Positions 36,047 to 49,558 are shown, counted from the stretch's first letter. The stretch is 64,000 nt of DNA from Heliocidaris erythrogramma (GCA_025617745.1 CM046858.1:45957697-46021696), one strand, 5' to 3'. Numbers and translations are program-made. The notes: generated by a model from the sequence alone, not told the origin.

Positions 36047-36247
36047 ATGAGTGTCAAGGGCTCAAACTACAGTGAAGAGGAAGTGAGGGCCCTTCTCCTC
36101 GCTTGGTCCCAACCCGAAATACAAGATGAGTTGAATGGGTTGACGAGGAACAAACCCATATATGACAAATTGGCAGACCAGCTTGTGGCTACAGGGTTTC
36201 CAAGGAGAAACGGGCAAGCATGCAGGGACAAAATCAACAGAATAAAG
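36047..36247 (+). CDS. Myb/SANT-like (trihelix) DNA-binding domain exon
   Basis: The frame is open from 35969. I choose the ATG at 36047 because residues before it are hydrophobic and unrelated to the domain. The 67 residues contain a trihelix pattern: Y-S-E-E-E-V-R-A-L-L-L-A-W, I-Q-D-E-L, R-N-K-P-I-Y-D-K-L, G-F-P-R-R-N and C-R-D-K-I-N-R-I-K. This matches the Myb_DNA-bind_4 family in MSANTD-type genes and in the second protein of PIF/Harbinger transposons. The first conserved aromatic is Tyr instead of Trp. After the last Lys codon at 36247 a GTAGAT donor follows at a codon boundary, so this is a first exon. I could not identify the next one. Whether it is a host gene or transposon-derived is open. 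Confidence 0.65.
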
Positions 36248-37900
36248 GTAGATTTATGTTTACATCAAACCAATATTTTGTGGTAAATCTATTTTAACGT
36301 AATGTTAAGTTGAGAGATAAGCGAGACTGCCAGTTGTAATTGCTTGTACCCGGTCAGTGACAGTGTTGGGCGGCTCTCACTTTTCCCACCATGGTAGAAG
36401 TCCACAGACGTAATAACCAAAATAATAAACGTAAATAGCTGAAAGAGTGCGCGCCCCAACTTGACCTGCCCTCCTGGGGTCAACGTAGCATGCAGTGCAG
36501 GTTTGCGAATCCGGCTGCAGAGCCTGAATTCGCTTGGAGAAGGAAAGCAAAAACAGTACCCTGTGGAACTGCGTTTACGATGAGTGTTTCAAAACGCTCA
36601 TTCTGCCTTCAAAAGTAAGCATAAACACACCCTCTGTCGGGTTAGTTTTGAAGAAGGTTGCACTTTGCTTCCTGTACATATAGAATACAGAATGAACAAT
36701 CTGACAGGTGACATTTGCATTGTATAGGTAAGTTGTGATCATGTTGTATACTTCCCATATATATTTCTTTAGAGCATCACCTTACATTAAATAAAAAGCA
36801 AATGAAGCAGAGAAACCTGCTCTTCCCCCTTCAGCATTCACAGACAGAAAATATGTCATATTTAAATAGCCCATGATAGAAGACCTCCCTCATAGTTACT
36901 GACAACTGGTATTAGAGGACAGACCTATACTATACAGTGTGCATGGAGAAGATGACAGAGATATAAGAATTTAGAAAATGAAAGAAAAATTGGAGGGTTA
37001 AAATAAATGACAAAGAAATAAAAATGGGACAGGGAAAAAAGGGGGAAAGAATATAATAACAAGCATGAAAAAAAAAGATAACAAGATAGAGTTTAGAAAG
37101 CAGGAGAGAGAAAGAAGGGGAGAAAGATACAGAGAGCACGAAAGAAAAAGATAGGGGGAGTTAAGAATAATATACAGCAAATGAATGCCATTATTAATCA
37201 ATGATATTGAAAAGTTCAATCTACTGCTAATGTTAACACACTAATATTAACGACCTGACAACATGTTCACTGGTAACATACATATTGTACTAATTACAGG
37301 TTTCTTGACAATGGCTTTCAAGTTATAAAGGCTCTCTCTCTCAAAAAAATTCATTAGGGAATCAGAGATGATTGTGTGAATCAAGCATGAATCAGTTCTA
37401 TTTGATGTGTATACAGCTTATTAACCTTTAATGAAACAATGAAAAGAAAAAGAGAGATTGTTATTAAAACAATCATTTTACTATGAAGCTTCAGACATTT
37501 CTTTATAAAGAGTGACTAAAAAAAAAAAAACCTTTGTAAAAGGCCGTTTCTTGTACCATTCTGCCCGTCAAAAGGTAATAGCTAGAATGATTGATATGGT
37601 CTGATTGGCTTGGAATAAATGCATTGATTTATGTCTTACAGACACTGGATTAATTTAATTTAGAGGTAAACACACCAAAGCAAGAAAATGAATACCACTT
37701 TAGTTGAGCTCTACAATAATTGGACAAAATCTCACTATGTAGCCAAGATATGTCTGGGGTCAAAGTTAACTTGATTCTCTACACATAAAATGGCCTCACA
37801 ATCTTAATAATTATTCCAATAAGAGACATGTAAGGACCCCCCCCCCCCCTGCCTGGTTTTAGAAATATCCTTATAATGTTCCCCTTATATAAAACATTAT
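36248..37900. other. Non-coding stretch downstream of the Myb/SANT exon
   Basis: Includes a purine-rich tract (36940-37160) and a C tract near 37837. A well-formed acceptor/donor pair exists at about 36680-36727, but the enclosed sequence has a stop in the phase needed after the Myb/SANT exon. Confidence 0.5.
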
Positions 37901-38467
37901 GGAAACCTAGGTCACTGGATGTATATTGTATCAATAGCAGGCTAACCTAGGTCACTGTATTTATATTGTATCAATAGCATGCTAACCTGGGTCACTGGAT
38001 GTATACTGTATCAATAGCATGCTAACCTGGGTTACTGGATGTATATTGTATCTATAGCATGCTAACCTGGGTCACTGGATGTATATTGCATCAATAGCAT
38101 GCTAACCTGGGTCACTGGATGTATATTGTATCTATAGCATGCTAACCTGGGTCACTGGATGTATATTGTATCTATAGCATGCTAACCTAGGTCACTGGAT
38201 GTATACTGTATCAATAGCATGCTAACCTGGGTCACTACATGTATACTGTATCAATAGCATGCTAACCTGGGTCACTACATGTATACTGTATCAATAGCAT
38301 GCTAACCTGGGTTACTGGATGTATATTGCATCAATAGCAGGCTAACCTAGGTCACTGCATGTATACTGTATCAATAGCATGCTAACCTGGGTTACTGGAT
38401 GTATATTGTATCAATAGCATGCTAACCTGGGCCACTGGATGTATATTGTACCAATAGCATGCTAACC
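37901..38467. repeat. 40-bp tandem array, about 14 copies
   Basis: The period is 40 bp, with unit words GCTAACCTGGGTCACTGGAT and GTATATTGTATCAATAGCAT. Sequence drift among copies is moderate (GGTTACT, CACTACAT, TCTATAG). There are no spacers, so it is a minisatellite. Confidence 0.95.
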
Positions 38468-40149
38468 TTTATACTCATAATTTTAACTGTTTTACCCCAA
38501 AGTCTCATAGGACAAAATTATGTGTATCTTATTATCTCAAAAGTTTGTGTATCAGTATATTTTTAAATTTTAAAGATCATTAAAAATCGCATTGTTATTA
38601 ACTCTCTCTTAAAAATCCAGATCAACTCATTTAAATAAGCTTGTATGTAACATGCTTTTCAAAAGAACAAATCTCATTGCAATGATATTAGCAACCTTAC
38701 ATGCACCCCCACAAAATAACCTTGAACAAGATATTTATAACACCCGGTCAGTTTTTAGCTCACTAGAGTTCAGTAACATTATCTTACAAGATATCACACA
38801 GAGATGGAAAGAAGTAGGTCATGGATCAGATGTCCTAGCAAGCCTTAAATAGAAACAATTCAGAATTGTATATCACACTACTGACCATGACCATACCAAT
38901 CATAGTTTCATTATAAGAAACCATACCTTGTAATGGATATACAAATGTGATGACAACTACTATATCTCCTTCATAGATGACAGACACACAAAAAAATAAG
39001 TTCTACTGTTTCTTTTGGTAATAAACTTCAGCAAGAAATATTTTCTGACTAAATTATGACTTTCAATGCTTTTGCTGGTGTCAAAGCTATAAATAGTGAT
39101 TCTTTAAAAATATGATTATCAAAATTATCACAAAACTGATAATTCAATTTTCCACCAATTAAAGGAAAAAAATAGGCCTATATGACTGACAATACACTCT
39201 AAATTTAAGAGTCAATTATTCAAAAGCATAGCAAGATCTTGTTCTGAGTCACAATTAGTTACATTAAATCTTGAAAGAAGATATCCAATATGCCCTTAAT
39301 ACCATTGGAAGACACACAAAAGAACACAAAGTCTTCAACAGCCTTGAGGCTCTTAAGAACATGATATAGGGTAATGCCTTGACAGACAATAATGAGTTTT
39401 ACAGGATGGCACATTTTGAAATCAACTTGCATGTTCATCCACAAGGGTTGGCATCAAGCTTATTGACTAGCATCATTCATCATCCATACATGTGTTGCTA
39501 CGGGATACGCATCATTGGTATACAGAATCATTGATATAAGATAGGAAAGATATTGAGCAACAACGGGGGAGGGGAGGAAGGGGAGGGTGGAGAAGAGAGA
39601 TAAAGAGGGTAAGAGGGAAAAGAGAAAATCAAAGATAAGAATGGACTGGCTGAGATGTGATAATTAGAAAAAAATACTAAGTTGACATACAAAATCCTGT
39701 TTACCAAGTTCATGAACTTATCAGAATTAATAGTTAATTGAAATTAAAAGTGAAATTGCAATTTAGAATAGATATGGATCAGATTACCCAGAATTTTCTA
39801 TACTGCATTTACTGAGATCATGGTACTATTGCACAATTTAAGTTGATTCAAAGTTGTATGCCAGATAATACAGAAAAATTTAATTTATAAAATAAAATAC
39901 ATTCACACTGCAATTTGAATTTAACTTCATCAGCTGGGCGTTATTCAAGAGTATAATGTAATAGATAAATTAATGAGGTAGGACTATCTAAGAAGTACAA
40001 AGCCGGTATTTAGTCCATTGAGCACAATTATATATTACGAATTAAGCATTAGGTTAAAATTCATACAGTAAAAAAATATGATATTATTTCAGTTTTTCAA
40101 TTAAAGCAATACTAAATTAATAACGACAGACCAAGTTTGGAAAGGTTCA
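38468..40149. other. Non-coding stretch
   Basis: AT-rich. A G/A-rich tract lies at 39562-39630. No domain is seen in the short frames. Confidence 0.5.
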
Positions 40150-40712
40150 GTTGGGAATTGAGTTTATTTTAACTCTAAGTTCAATAGTCGTACAATGGAT
40201 GGGATCACGGACCGGCGGTATCCGGTTGTCCTACACAAAGGGACATCAAGCATATTGGAATTCCTCAGTCTGCGATCAGTCAATCGGGATCTGAACTCAG
40301 GGAGAAGATCACGATGTCGAGAAGAGGAAAGAAGTCGAGAAGAGGAAAGAAGACGAGAAAAGGATGAAATAAGACTACCTCTACGTGCTTTTAAATCATA
40401 TCATCATTCATAATATGTATATTTTCCTGTTTGCTACTGTAAATTGCATTACTAATTACTAAGTTTGTATTTTCTTGGGCAATAGTTCCATTTGATATGC
40501 TGTTAGATTTCTCCTTCCTACTTTTTATTCCCTTTTCTTCTACATATATTTTCTTATCTGTTCTTTTATGATTGTTTAATATTATTTCTATTTTGTATTT
40601 TGATTGTATTTCATCAGCTTATTTTTTCGTATGACATTTATTGTAAATTCAATTTGATTCAGCCTTTGGCTGCTATTTTGAATATTTTTTTACTCAATAA
40701 ACCTGAACAATT
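40150..40712 (+). mobile_element. LINE-like 3' end
   Basis: An open frame (40195-40413) with a charged Arg/Glu repeat end is followed by a T-rich 3' segment ending ACTCAATAAACCTGAACAAT, as in invertebrate LINE tails. No RT motif is visible, so identification rests on the tail and is weak. Confidence 0.35.
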
Positions 40713-41104
40713 ACAAAAAATTGATAACCTACTAAAAAGTACAAGTTTATGATATAAAAAAAAAATCAGTCACTTTTTTATTAAACTTCATGTTCATCTA
40801 GTATCTGGTGTCATTAGAGTAGAGATCTTTAACCTTGTGAGGCCACACCATTTTTTTTGGTGTCCTGTTACACAGGACCATGGGTAGAAAGCTGACAAAT
40901 ATAAACACATCATGGATTTGTTTGACATAGAGTAAACATCTTCATTATTCTCAGAGCATCCTGGGAGAGCTACTGACCTCATCACCTTTAACCTGACCTT
41001 CAAAATGACATTCAGATTTGTGTAACATTATGGGTTCAGCTTCAAGCACTCATTGCATGTAAGTTGAAGGACCATAACATTTGTTATGAAGCCATTCATC
41101 TTTC
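40713..41104. other. Non-coding stretch
   Basis: Nothing supported between two LINE-like ends. Confidence 0.5.
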
Positions 41105-41290
41105 ATCAAAACTATGAGTTTGAGTTTTGAGTTTGAGTTTATTAACAACACATCACATGAATGGTAGTACAATCATTAATATAAAGAGTAATAATGTTAC
41201 ATGAATACATATACATAAAAAAGAACTTATCTACATGAAATGAATATAAATGGATTTACAATAATATGTAGTCATGAATATTGGAAGCAT
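41105..41290 (-). mobile_element. LINE-like 3' end, minus strand
   Basis: Read on minus, the segment ends GTTGTTAATAAACTCAAACT followed by AAACTCAAACTC-type short repeats at 41105-41130. A polyadenylation-like AATAAA next to simple 3' repeats is typical of 5'-truncated LINE copies. There is no coding part. Confidence 0.45.
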
Positions 41291-42120
41291 TACAAAATGT
41301 AAATAAAACCATTGTCTATCATAAAACATTCATTAGCAAACGAATGGGAGGGTGAAACTATGTGTTGCAATTGTTGACTTCCAAAAGCAGAATTTCAAAC
41401 AAAATGTACAAAAACAATATTTCATACACTTTGTATGTGAACACATGAATAATGGTAGTTGGAAAGTCCAATCAAGTATATTGAAAGCTTGTATATAAGC
41501 TTCTTTGTCCATTTTACCTTCTTTTTCTTTTCAACTTAAGAAATTGTCTGAAGAGAGCAACACAAAATTAAGAAATCATTATCTCCCATGAAAGGGATAA
41601 TCAACATCCATATACAAAATTAACTTCTATCTACCAGCCTAACCTCTGTGAATTCCTACAATCTTCAAGGAATATTACTGTCAAATTGGGATGCTGGAAG
41701 TCTGACACTGCGAAACTATGGCCTTCTCTCGGACATAGCAGGGAAACATAATTGGCTGATTTCATGTTGCTAAAAAATGTGTGAGACAGGTGCAGGGTGG
41801 ATGTATAGTGAGACATCCTTCTCTCAATTCTAACATGATCCTTACTGACTACAGCTAATCACACAATTACCAGGGCTGAAGACATATGAGGAAAGGACTT
41901 GAATTTCATGGCTGTCATGAAGTCAGGATAAAGTGAGATAACAGATGTTTCCCAACATTGGAAAACATGAAGATAAAATAGAGCATCCTAGTCACATGAT
42001 CAGAAACATCAATGGGTGGATTCTTTTCTTAAATTGAGAGAAGATTCTATAAAATTCTGGCTTGTTCAGAGTGTTGTAACTTACTATTAACCATTGAAGT
42101 TAACTTTCACATCCTATTAT
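41291..42120. other. Non-coding stretch
   Basis: No exon, RNA gene or repeat that I can support. Confidence 0.5.
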
Positions 42121-42321
42121 CATTGATTGATTGATTGATGCAAGGTTTATTTCATCTCATTTCCAAATACAAAAGAATATGATTACAATGTACAAAATCA
42201 TGAAATGAAAAAGGAACCTACTGGAAAGCATAGCTTATATTTATTCTTGGGAACCTACACATTCAACTTTAACATAATTATCTTTTATAACATGGAAAAT
42301 TGGAAGTGAAATACATATTTG

Positions 42322-42361
<40 letters not shown>

Positions 42362-43029
42362 TTGGCATATCTCTCATAATTACATGAATAATCCAGTAGT
42401 CATGAATCCTGTATCAGAGGTGTTGTGGATCAGTGGATAAGTCCCCGGACTGTGAACCACGAGGTTATAATGAAAATTTTCATAGCAAGAGGCTTTACAC
42501 TAAAGAACAAATGATAAGACAGGACTCAGAGGACAGACTGACAAGATAATACAAGACAGAACATGACACAACTAGGACAGGACAACACAAGACAAAGAAA
42601 GAAAGGGGAAAAAGGGGGAAATCAAGCAAAACAAGACAGAACAAAGACAAAACTGCACTAGAAAAAAGAAGAAAAAAAGAAAGAGAGACTTTAACTCATA
42701 GATGAATTGTACTTTTGAAGTAAAAGTTTTTTAAACCCTCTACTGAAACTGAAATGTGTGGCTTTATTTCTGATTGGATCCGGAGAGTTCCACAGTTTTG
42801 ACCCAGTAAATATAAACGTTTTATTTGAAATTAATGTTCTCGTTCTTGGTAGATGAAAAAGCCCAGCAGACCTAGCAGGGTAATGATGAATATTGAGATT
42901 CTTTGAAAATATTGAATAAAATACATTGGGCAGTTCCTTTCTATTTAGATTATCATAACTGTTATAGTTCAAAAATTCTGAACTGAAAGTGAAAGGCATC
43001 ACAGAAAATATAAAACAAAACAATTTCAC
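42121..43029 (-). mobile_element. 3' fragment of a LINE, minus strand
   Basis: The open frame 43029-42691 has the LINE C-terminal pattern (I-H-H-Y-P-A-R, L-P-R-T-R-T, G-S-K-L-W-N-S, final F-K-K-L-L). Below it lies a 3' UTR that ends GAAATAAACCTTGCATCAAT followed by tandem ATCA words at 42121-42137. A tRNA-like SINE head (42405-42470) and a TA microsatellite (42342-42360) interrupt the UTR. It is a 5'-truncated copy of a different family from the one at 28.9 kb. Confidence 0.75.
42405..42470 (+). mobile_element. Possible tRNA-derived SINE head
   Basis: The A-box-like TGGATCAGTGGATAAGTC is followed by an anticodon-arm-like segment with CCCCGGACTGTGAACCACG and a truncated B-box-like GAGGTTATAAT. 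The order and spacing fit the 5' half of a tRNA, but the B box is damaged. Confidence 0.35.
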
Positions 43030-43059
43030 TTCACAGAATGAGGAATAGATCTACCTCGA

Positions 43060-46000
43060 CATAGTAGTCCCTCAGATAGGACTATAGGGCATATCATCTA
43101 CTAGATACTTTACAGAATAGGGTATAGATATCGTCCTAAATTCCCTTGGATAAGACTTTAGGGCATATCATCTACAGAATACTTTACAGAATAAGGCATA
43201 GATATCGTCCTAAAGTCCCTCGGATAGGACTTTAGGGCATATCATCTACAGAATACTTTACAGAATAAGGTATAGATATCGTCCTAAAGTCCCTGAGATA
43301 GGACTTTAGGGCATATCATCTACAGAATACTTTACAGAATAAGGTATAGATATCGTACTAAAGTCCCTCGGATAGGACTTTATGGCATATCATCTACAGA
43401 ATACTTTACAGAATAAGGTATAGATATCGTACTAGAGTCCCTGAGATAGGACTTTAGGGCATATCATCTACAGAATACTTTACAGAATAAGGTATAGATA
43501 TCGTACTAAAGTCCCTGAGATAGGACTTTATGGCATATCATCTACAGAATACTTTACAGAATAAGGCATAGATATCGTACTAAAGTCCCTGAGATAGGAC
43601 TTTAGGGCATATCATCTACAGAATACTTTACAGAATAAGGAATAGATATTGTCCTAAAGTCCCACGGATAGGACTTTAGGGCATATCATCTACAGAATAC
43701 TTTACAGAATAAGGTATAGATATCGTCCTAAAGTCCCTGAAATAGGACTTTAGGGCATATCATCTACAGAATACTTTACAGAATAAGGTATAGATATTGT
43801 CCTAAAGTCCCTCAGATAGGACTTTAGGGCATATCATCTACAGAATACTTTATAGAATAAGGTATAGATATCCTCCTAAAGTCCCTCGGATAGGACTTTA
43901 GGGCATATCATCTACAGAATACTTTACAGAATAAGGTATAGATATCCTCCTACAGTCCCTCGGATAGGACTTTATGGCATATCATCTACAGAATACTTTA
44001 CAGAAATGAAGGCATAGATATCGTCCTAAAGTCCCTGAGATAGGACTTTAGGGCATATCATATACAGAATACTTTATAGAATAAGGTATAGATATCCTCC
44101 TACAGTCCCTCGGATAGGACTTTATGGCATATCATCTACAGAATACTTTACAGAATAAGGTATAGATATCGTACTAAAGTCCCTGAGATAGGACTTTAGG
44201 GCATATCATCTACAGAATACTTTACAGAATAAGGTATAGATATCGTCCTAAATTCCCTTGGATAAGACTTTAGGGCATATCATCTACAGAATACTTTACA
44301 GAATAAGGTATAGATATCGTACTAAAGTCCCTCGGATAGGACTTTAGGGCATATCATCTCCAAAATACTTTACAGAATAAGGCATAGATATCGTACTAAA
44401 GTCCCTGAGATAGGACTTTAGGGCATATCATCTACAGAATACTTTACAGAATAAGGAATAGATATTGTCCTAAAGTCCCACGGATAGGACTTTAGGGCAT
44501 ATCATCTACAGAATACTTTACAGAATAGGGTATAGATATCGTCCTAAAGTCCCTCGGAGAGGACTTTAGGGCATATCATCTACAGAATACTTTACAGAAT
44601 AAGGTATAGATATCGTCCTAAAGTCCCTGAGATAGGACTTTAGGGCATATCATCTACAGAATACTTTACAGAATAAGGTATAGATATCGTACTAAAGTCC
44701 CTCGGATAGGACTTTAGGCATATCATCTACAGAATACTTTACAGAATAAGGTATAGATATCGTCCTAAAGTCCCTCGGATAGGACTTTAGGGCATATCAT
44801 CTACAGAATACTTCACAGAATAAGGTATAGATATCGTACTAAAGTCCCTGAGATAGGACTTTAGGGCATATCATCTACAGAATACTTTACAGAATAAGGT
44901 ATAGATATCGTCCTAAATTCCCTTGGATAAGACTTTAGGGCATATCATCTACAGAATACTTTACAGAATAAGGTATAGATATTGTCCTAAAGTCCCTCGG
45001 ATAGGACTTTAGGGCATATCATCTACAGAATACTTTATAGAATAAGGTATAGATATCCTCCTACAGTCCCTCGGATAGGACTTTATGGCATATCATCTAC
45101 AGAATACTTTACAGAAATGAAGGCATAGATATCGTCCTAAAGTCCCTGAGATAGGACTTTAGGGCATATCATATACAGAATACTTTATAGAATAAGGTAT
45201 AGATATCCTCCTACAGTCCCTCGGATAGGACTTTATGGCATATCATCTACAGAATACTTTACAGAATAAGGTATAGATATCGTCCTAAATTCCCTTGGAT
45301 AAGACTTTAGGGCATATCATCTACAGAATACTTTACAGAAATGAAGGCATAGATATCGTCCTAAAGTCCCTGAGATAGGACTTTAGGGCATATCATATAC
45401 AGAATACTTTATAGAATAAGGTATAGATATCCTCCTACAGTCCCTCGGATAGGACTTTATGGCATATCATCTACAGAATACTTTATAGAATAAGGTATAG
45501 ATATCGTCCTAAATTCCCTTGGATAAGACTTTAGGGCATATCATCTACAGAATACTTCACAGAATAAGGTATAGATATCGTACTAAAGTCCCTGAGATAG
45601 GACTTTAGGGCATATCATCTACAGAATACTTTACAGAATAAGGTATAGATATCGTCCTAAATTCCCTTGGATAAGACTTTAGGGCATATCATCTACAGAA
45701 TACTTTACAGAATAAGGTATAGATATTGTCCTAAAGTCCCTCGGATAGGACTTTAGGGCATATCATCTACAGAATACTTTATAGAATAAGGTATAGATAT
45801 CGTACTAAAGTCCCTGAGATAGGACTTTAGGGCATATCATCTATAGAATACTTTACAGAATAAGGTATAGATATCGTACTAAAGTCCCTGGGATAGGACT
45901 TTAGGGCATATCATCTACAGAATACTTTATAGAATAAGGTATAGATATCGTACTAAAGTCCCTCGGATAGGACTTTAGGGCATATCATCTACAGAATACT

Positions 46001-46215
46001 TTACAGAATAAGGTATAGATATTGTCCTAAAGTCCCTCAGATAGGACTTTAGGGCATATCATCTACAGAATACTTTATAGAATAAGGTATAGATATCCTC
46101 CTACAGTCCCTCGGATAGGACTTTATGGCATATCATCTACAGAATACTTTACAGAAATGAAGGCATAGATATCGTCCTAAAGTCCCTCAGATAGGACTTT
46201 AGGGCATATCATCTA
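43060..46215. repeat. 74-bp tandem array, about 42 copies, with hairpin monomers
   Basis: The period is 74 bp. Each monomer has CCTAAAGTCC and GGACTTTAGG as perfect 10-bp inverted arms around an 8-base loop (variants of CTCGGATA). Variant monomers (CTCCTACAGTCC, AATTCCCTTGGATAAG, and a form with AGAAATGAAGGC) recur in the same order in several blocks (about 43865-44120, 45045-45260, 45335-45470, 46080-46200), indicating higher-order duplication. No variable spacers and no coding. Confidence 0.95.
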
Positions 46216-47414
46216 CCCATTAACAGATATGTACTTTTATATATATATTTTATAAATATAAAGAAAAAAGAACTGTGATTACCGGCCTCTTCTTAGTGTG
46301 ATGAGAAAGAATACTCCGCACACTAAACGCTCGTCTCAACTTTCGAAACATCTTGAGTTTGAGATGGCACAATCCTAATCAAGTTGGCAGAATAACCTTG
46401 ATGATTTCCTATCAGTTTTGCTCATAGTCAGAGAGGAAGGTGTAAGACTTTCCAAACTTCTCAAGTTCTGATACATGCTCACTATCTATTGTCATTCATA
46501 GAGTACAAAGCAATTCATATGCCATCATTGTATCTTGACGTCGCAACACTGGGAACTTTAGAACATCACAATAGAAAATTCTGAGTTCTATATCTGCATT
46601 GCAAGGTATGCAAACAAAGCAACTCATATCTACTACAAAAGAAGGTGATGAAATTCATTTAGTCCAAACAAACAAGCTCCATCATATTCATGCACTGGAG
46701 GCACCAGTGTGTCACTATTTTTAGAAGTATGTTAATATATCCATGTTCAATACCTCCACACTCTACACGATCATGATGCTTAGGGAAATACCACTTCTGT
46801 CATGAAGGTAAACTCATTTTCTGATAAAAAGTCCAGATCAACGATTAACTATAACAAGAACTTGAATACAAGAAACAGACTCCCTAGGAGAAATAGATCC
46901 TCTGTTGGCAGTCAAGTGAGCATATATCTCATATATCCCAATATGACATCCAATTGATTTCAAGTTCCTGGACAAGAGAGCAAATGATGTTCCACTTCTA
47001 AAAAGGAATTTATTAATGCAGCTCAAGTTGAGAAACTTATTTACAGTGCTCCCAATGAGGAGAAACTTGTTTACAACTCTCCCCAATGAAGAGGCAGCGC
47101 TATTGGGAGGAGGCAGCTACTGAAATCAGCTGACATTGAGTATCCCAGGCATCACTTTCATAACATTGCTCTATCACTCAAAGAATACATGAAAGTTTAG
47201 AAGCCAAGTGCACTCTCTCTAACCCACTAAGAAAGAGAGAGAGAGAGACCAGTGTCTAAAGTTTCTTTCCCTTCCCAAAGGCATACCAACAAATCACCAT
47301 AACGACCCCTCTGACTTGGCATGGACTTGGCAGAGACACAGTGCTCCTTCAACCCTGTGGGAGAAAACTTATTTTGAGACCAACCTAAATGAACTCATGC
47401 AGACTGACACAATT
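46216..47414. other. Non-coding stretch
   Basis: No supported exon. A GA microsatellite lies at 47232-47247. Confidence 0.5.
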
Positions 47415-47612
47415 CTTGCTTTCTTTTCCCTTCTGTCTCTCTCTCTCTTTCTCCTTCTTCCTCCCTCCTCCCCTTCTTTTCCTCTCTTTATTTCTCTTTG
47501 TCTTTTCCCTCTCCCTCCCCCCCCCATCTCTCTCTCTCTCTCCCTCCCCCTCTCTCTCTCTCTCCCTCTCTCTCTCTCTCTCTCCCTCCCTCTCTCTCTC
47601 TCTTTTCTTTCT
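47415..47612. repeat. CT-rich microsatellite
   Basis: About 200 bp of TC/CT dinucleotide and TCCC words. Open frames with Arg/Glu or Leu/Ser repeats on both strands are translations of it. Confidence 0.95.
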
Positions 47613-48547
47613 CTCCTTGATATTAAATGTAGGTAAATGTAGGTACAAGGTAACATGAAGGAAGATTGATGTTCAATATCATTAACATCTTAAGCACTAA
47701 CAATGAAATTTAACAGTAGTCTGTGATTCATGCTCATAACAATTAACATGAGATATCTAGGGGTACTAAAAACAAAGTACCATAAAACTAAAGATTAGGA
47801 AAGAAAACAAAATACAAAAGTCAAATAATCAAAATTAATAATTATTACTGGAGAAAGAAGTCAATAATTGTTATAATCTTCCTTAAAAACTAGCATCAGT
47901 TATAAGCAAACCATAAAAGTGATAATATGAACCAAACTTAGTAAAAAATGGTATAGAAAGCAAAAATAATGTGGGGGACACTCTGGGGGAAATAAGTCTC
48001 ACACAAATGAAATTGAAGAGGATAAAATCCCCATTTTGTGGTCTCAAGCAAAGAGGGGTTTGGTAATAACAGATCCATTCTGAATGGTAAAGTCACACTG
48101 ACTGTGATATATGGGTTAAGTACTACATATGCATACCAACAGCATTAGAATTTGTGCCTCATTATGCTTAGACACGTGTTGTACAAGTTATAAGAATGAT
48201 GCTGTTTTATATAGGGCCTAATGTTTGTTTTAAAAAAAAATATAAAATGGCTTCTGATCCAGAGAGTCCACAAAAATATTGCATTCCCCCATGTTATTGG
48301 GGCTGGTTTGAAATTGCTTGAAACTAAATACATAAAGTCACATCCCCAAACCAATCCCACACAGACTCCTAATTCTTGGCCATTGGTGGCCGGCAATGTA
48401 TTTTTTTTCTCGGTCTGACGTTGGTCTTCTTGGTATGACTGTGGTATAATCTGAAACAAATAATTATGTAAAGATGGTTCATGTATCCAAAGCTTGGAAA
48501 TTCAAGACAAGTCAAGTAAAGGTAAGAGTGCTAAAAATATTAATGTA
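47613..48547. other. Non-coding stretch
   Basis: A minus-strand segment below 48453 has an acceptor-like TTGTTTCAG and an open frame of about 100 codons without any recognisable motif. I do not call it an exon. Confidence 0.45.
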
Positions 48548-49349
48548 CAGTTAACAACAAAATTATTCATACCCCTTGGAAAATTCTAGTTTTTTGCATT
48601 TTTCCTAAAAATGAATGGTTAACTGAATTTAATTGCACATCACTTGAATACATTTAGTTATCATCTGCAAATGAATGCTGTTTCTGGTTTCACTCATTTG
48701 CATAACAATAGAAAAGGTGATTTATCCAAACTGGGTGATGTTCAAAATGATTCATACCCTTGGTGATCTATTGACTTTGTCAATCAGTATGAATCCAGTC
48801 CTTGTGATTAATGCTCGTGACACTTTCTTCACACTGTCACAATGCTTCTGGAGGTCTCTACTGAGATATCAGGCCAATACCTGGTCTCCAATGGCCCAAT
48901 CTCCTTGAGGATGTTGTCCACACATGCCATCACCTGGTCTTCAGGGGATTCGATGGATGTAAAGCAGATTTTGTGTTTGCAGGTGGTGTAGTTTTAGACG
49001 TCATGAGGACAGGACTATGATATTGATATTTTTGTTAATATTCCTTACGTTTTAATGACAATACTGTATCTAAGTTGAAACAAAGCACTCTTCCTGGAGA
49101 GACTTCCCTAGAGGCATTCACTGTTGCACTGTCAAGGGAAGGTATTTCCTGATACTTTTGTTCCATTATTATTAAGAATGTTTAGGGAGGCCATGGTAGT
49201 TGTCTAAAGGTTGGATGGTGCCAATTTTATCAGTTTATTCAGTTACACTGATTGACACATTTTTGATATGGACACCTGCAAGTGGGTACTCTAGTGAAGC
49301 TTAAAATTTGTAAAATCAGCACTGATTTTCTTATTTACTATATAAATCT

Positions 49350-49505
49350 ATATACCTACCTATTATGCCTGTAGTCTTGACTACGGGACCCCTTCGAGAA
49401 TTTAACACAAATGAGTCACAATATTGTGCGCACCCCCCGTAATCCTATTGTCCCCTTCGCCACTCACGCGCGTCAACACGCTACGGCCATCTTCCTCTTT
49501 TGCGA
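49350..49505. repeat. DIRS element 2 left inverted terminal repeat
   Basis: From ACCTACCTATTATGCCTGTA to about CCATCTTCCTCTTTTGCGAG the sequence is the near-exact reverse complement of 55238-55400. It includes the palindromic-looking GTAGTCTTGACTACGGGACC. Confidence 0.88.
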
Positions 49506-49558
49506 GCAATCCCAAGTAGAAACATGTTGCTTGCAAGGTGAGGGGAAGGAGGGAGGGT

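Noticed and set aside
36680-36727. Possible second exon of the Myb/SANT gene
   Set aside because: The splice sites look good, but the frame required by the first exon's phase meets a stop codon within four codons.
37901-46215. Regular repeats as possible CRISPR arrays
   Set aside because: The 40-, 52-, 74- and 92-bp arrays have no unique spacers, and no cas-like genes exist. The DNA is eukaryotic.
47369-47658. Overlapping Arg/Glu-rich and Leu/Ser-rich open frames
   Set aside because: They are translations of the CT/GA microsatellite on both strands.
48145-48459. 104-codon minus-strand frame after an acceptor-like site
   Set aside because: No recognisable motif and no good donor. Left as non-coding.
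48675-48908. Open frame resembling a minus-strand frame at 55928-56155
   Set aside because: The similarity is due to the two inverted arms of the Tc1-type element, and neither shows transposase motifs.
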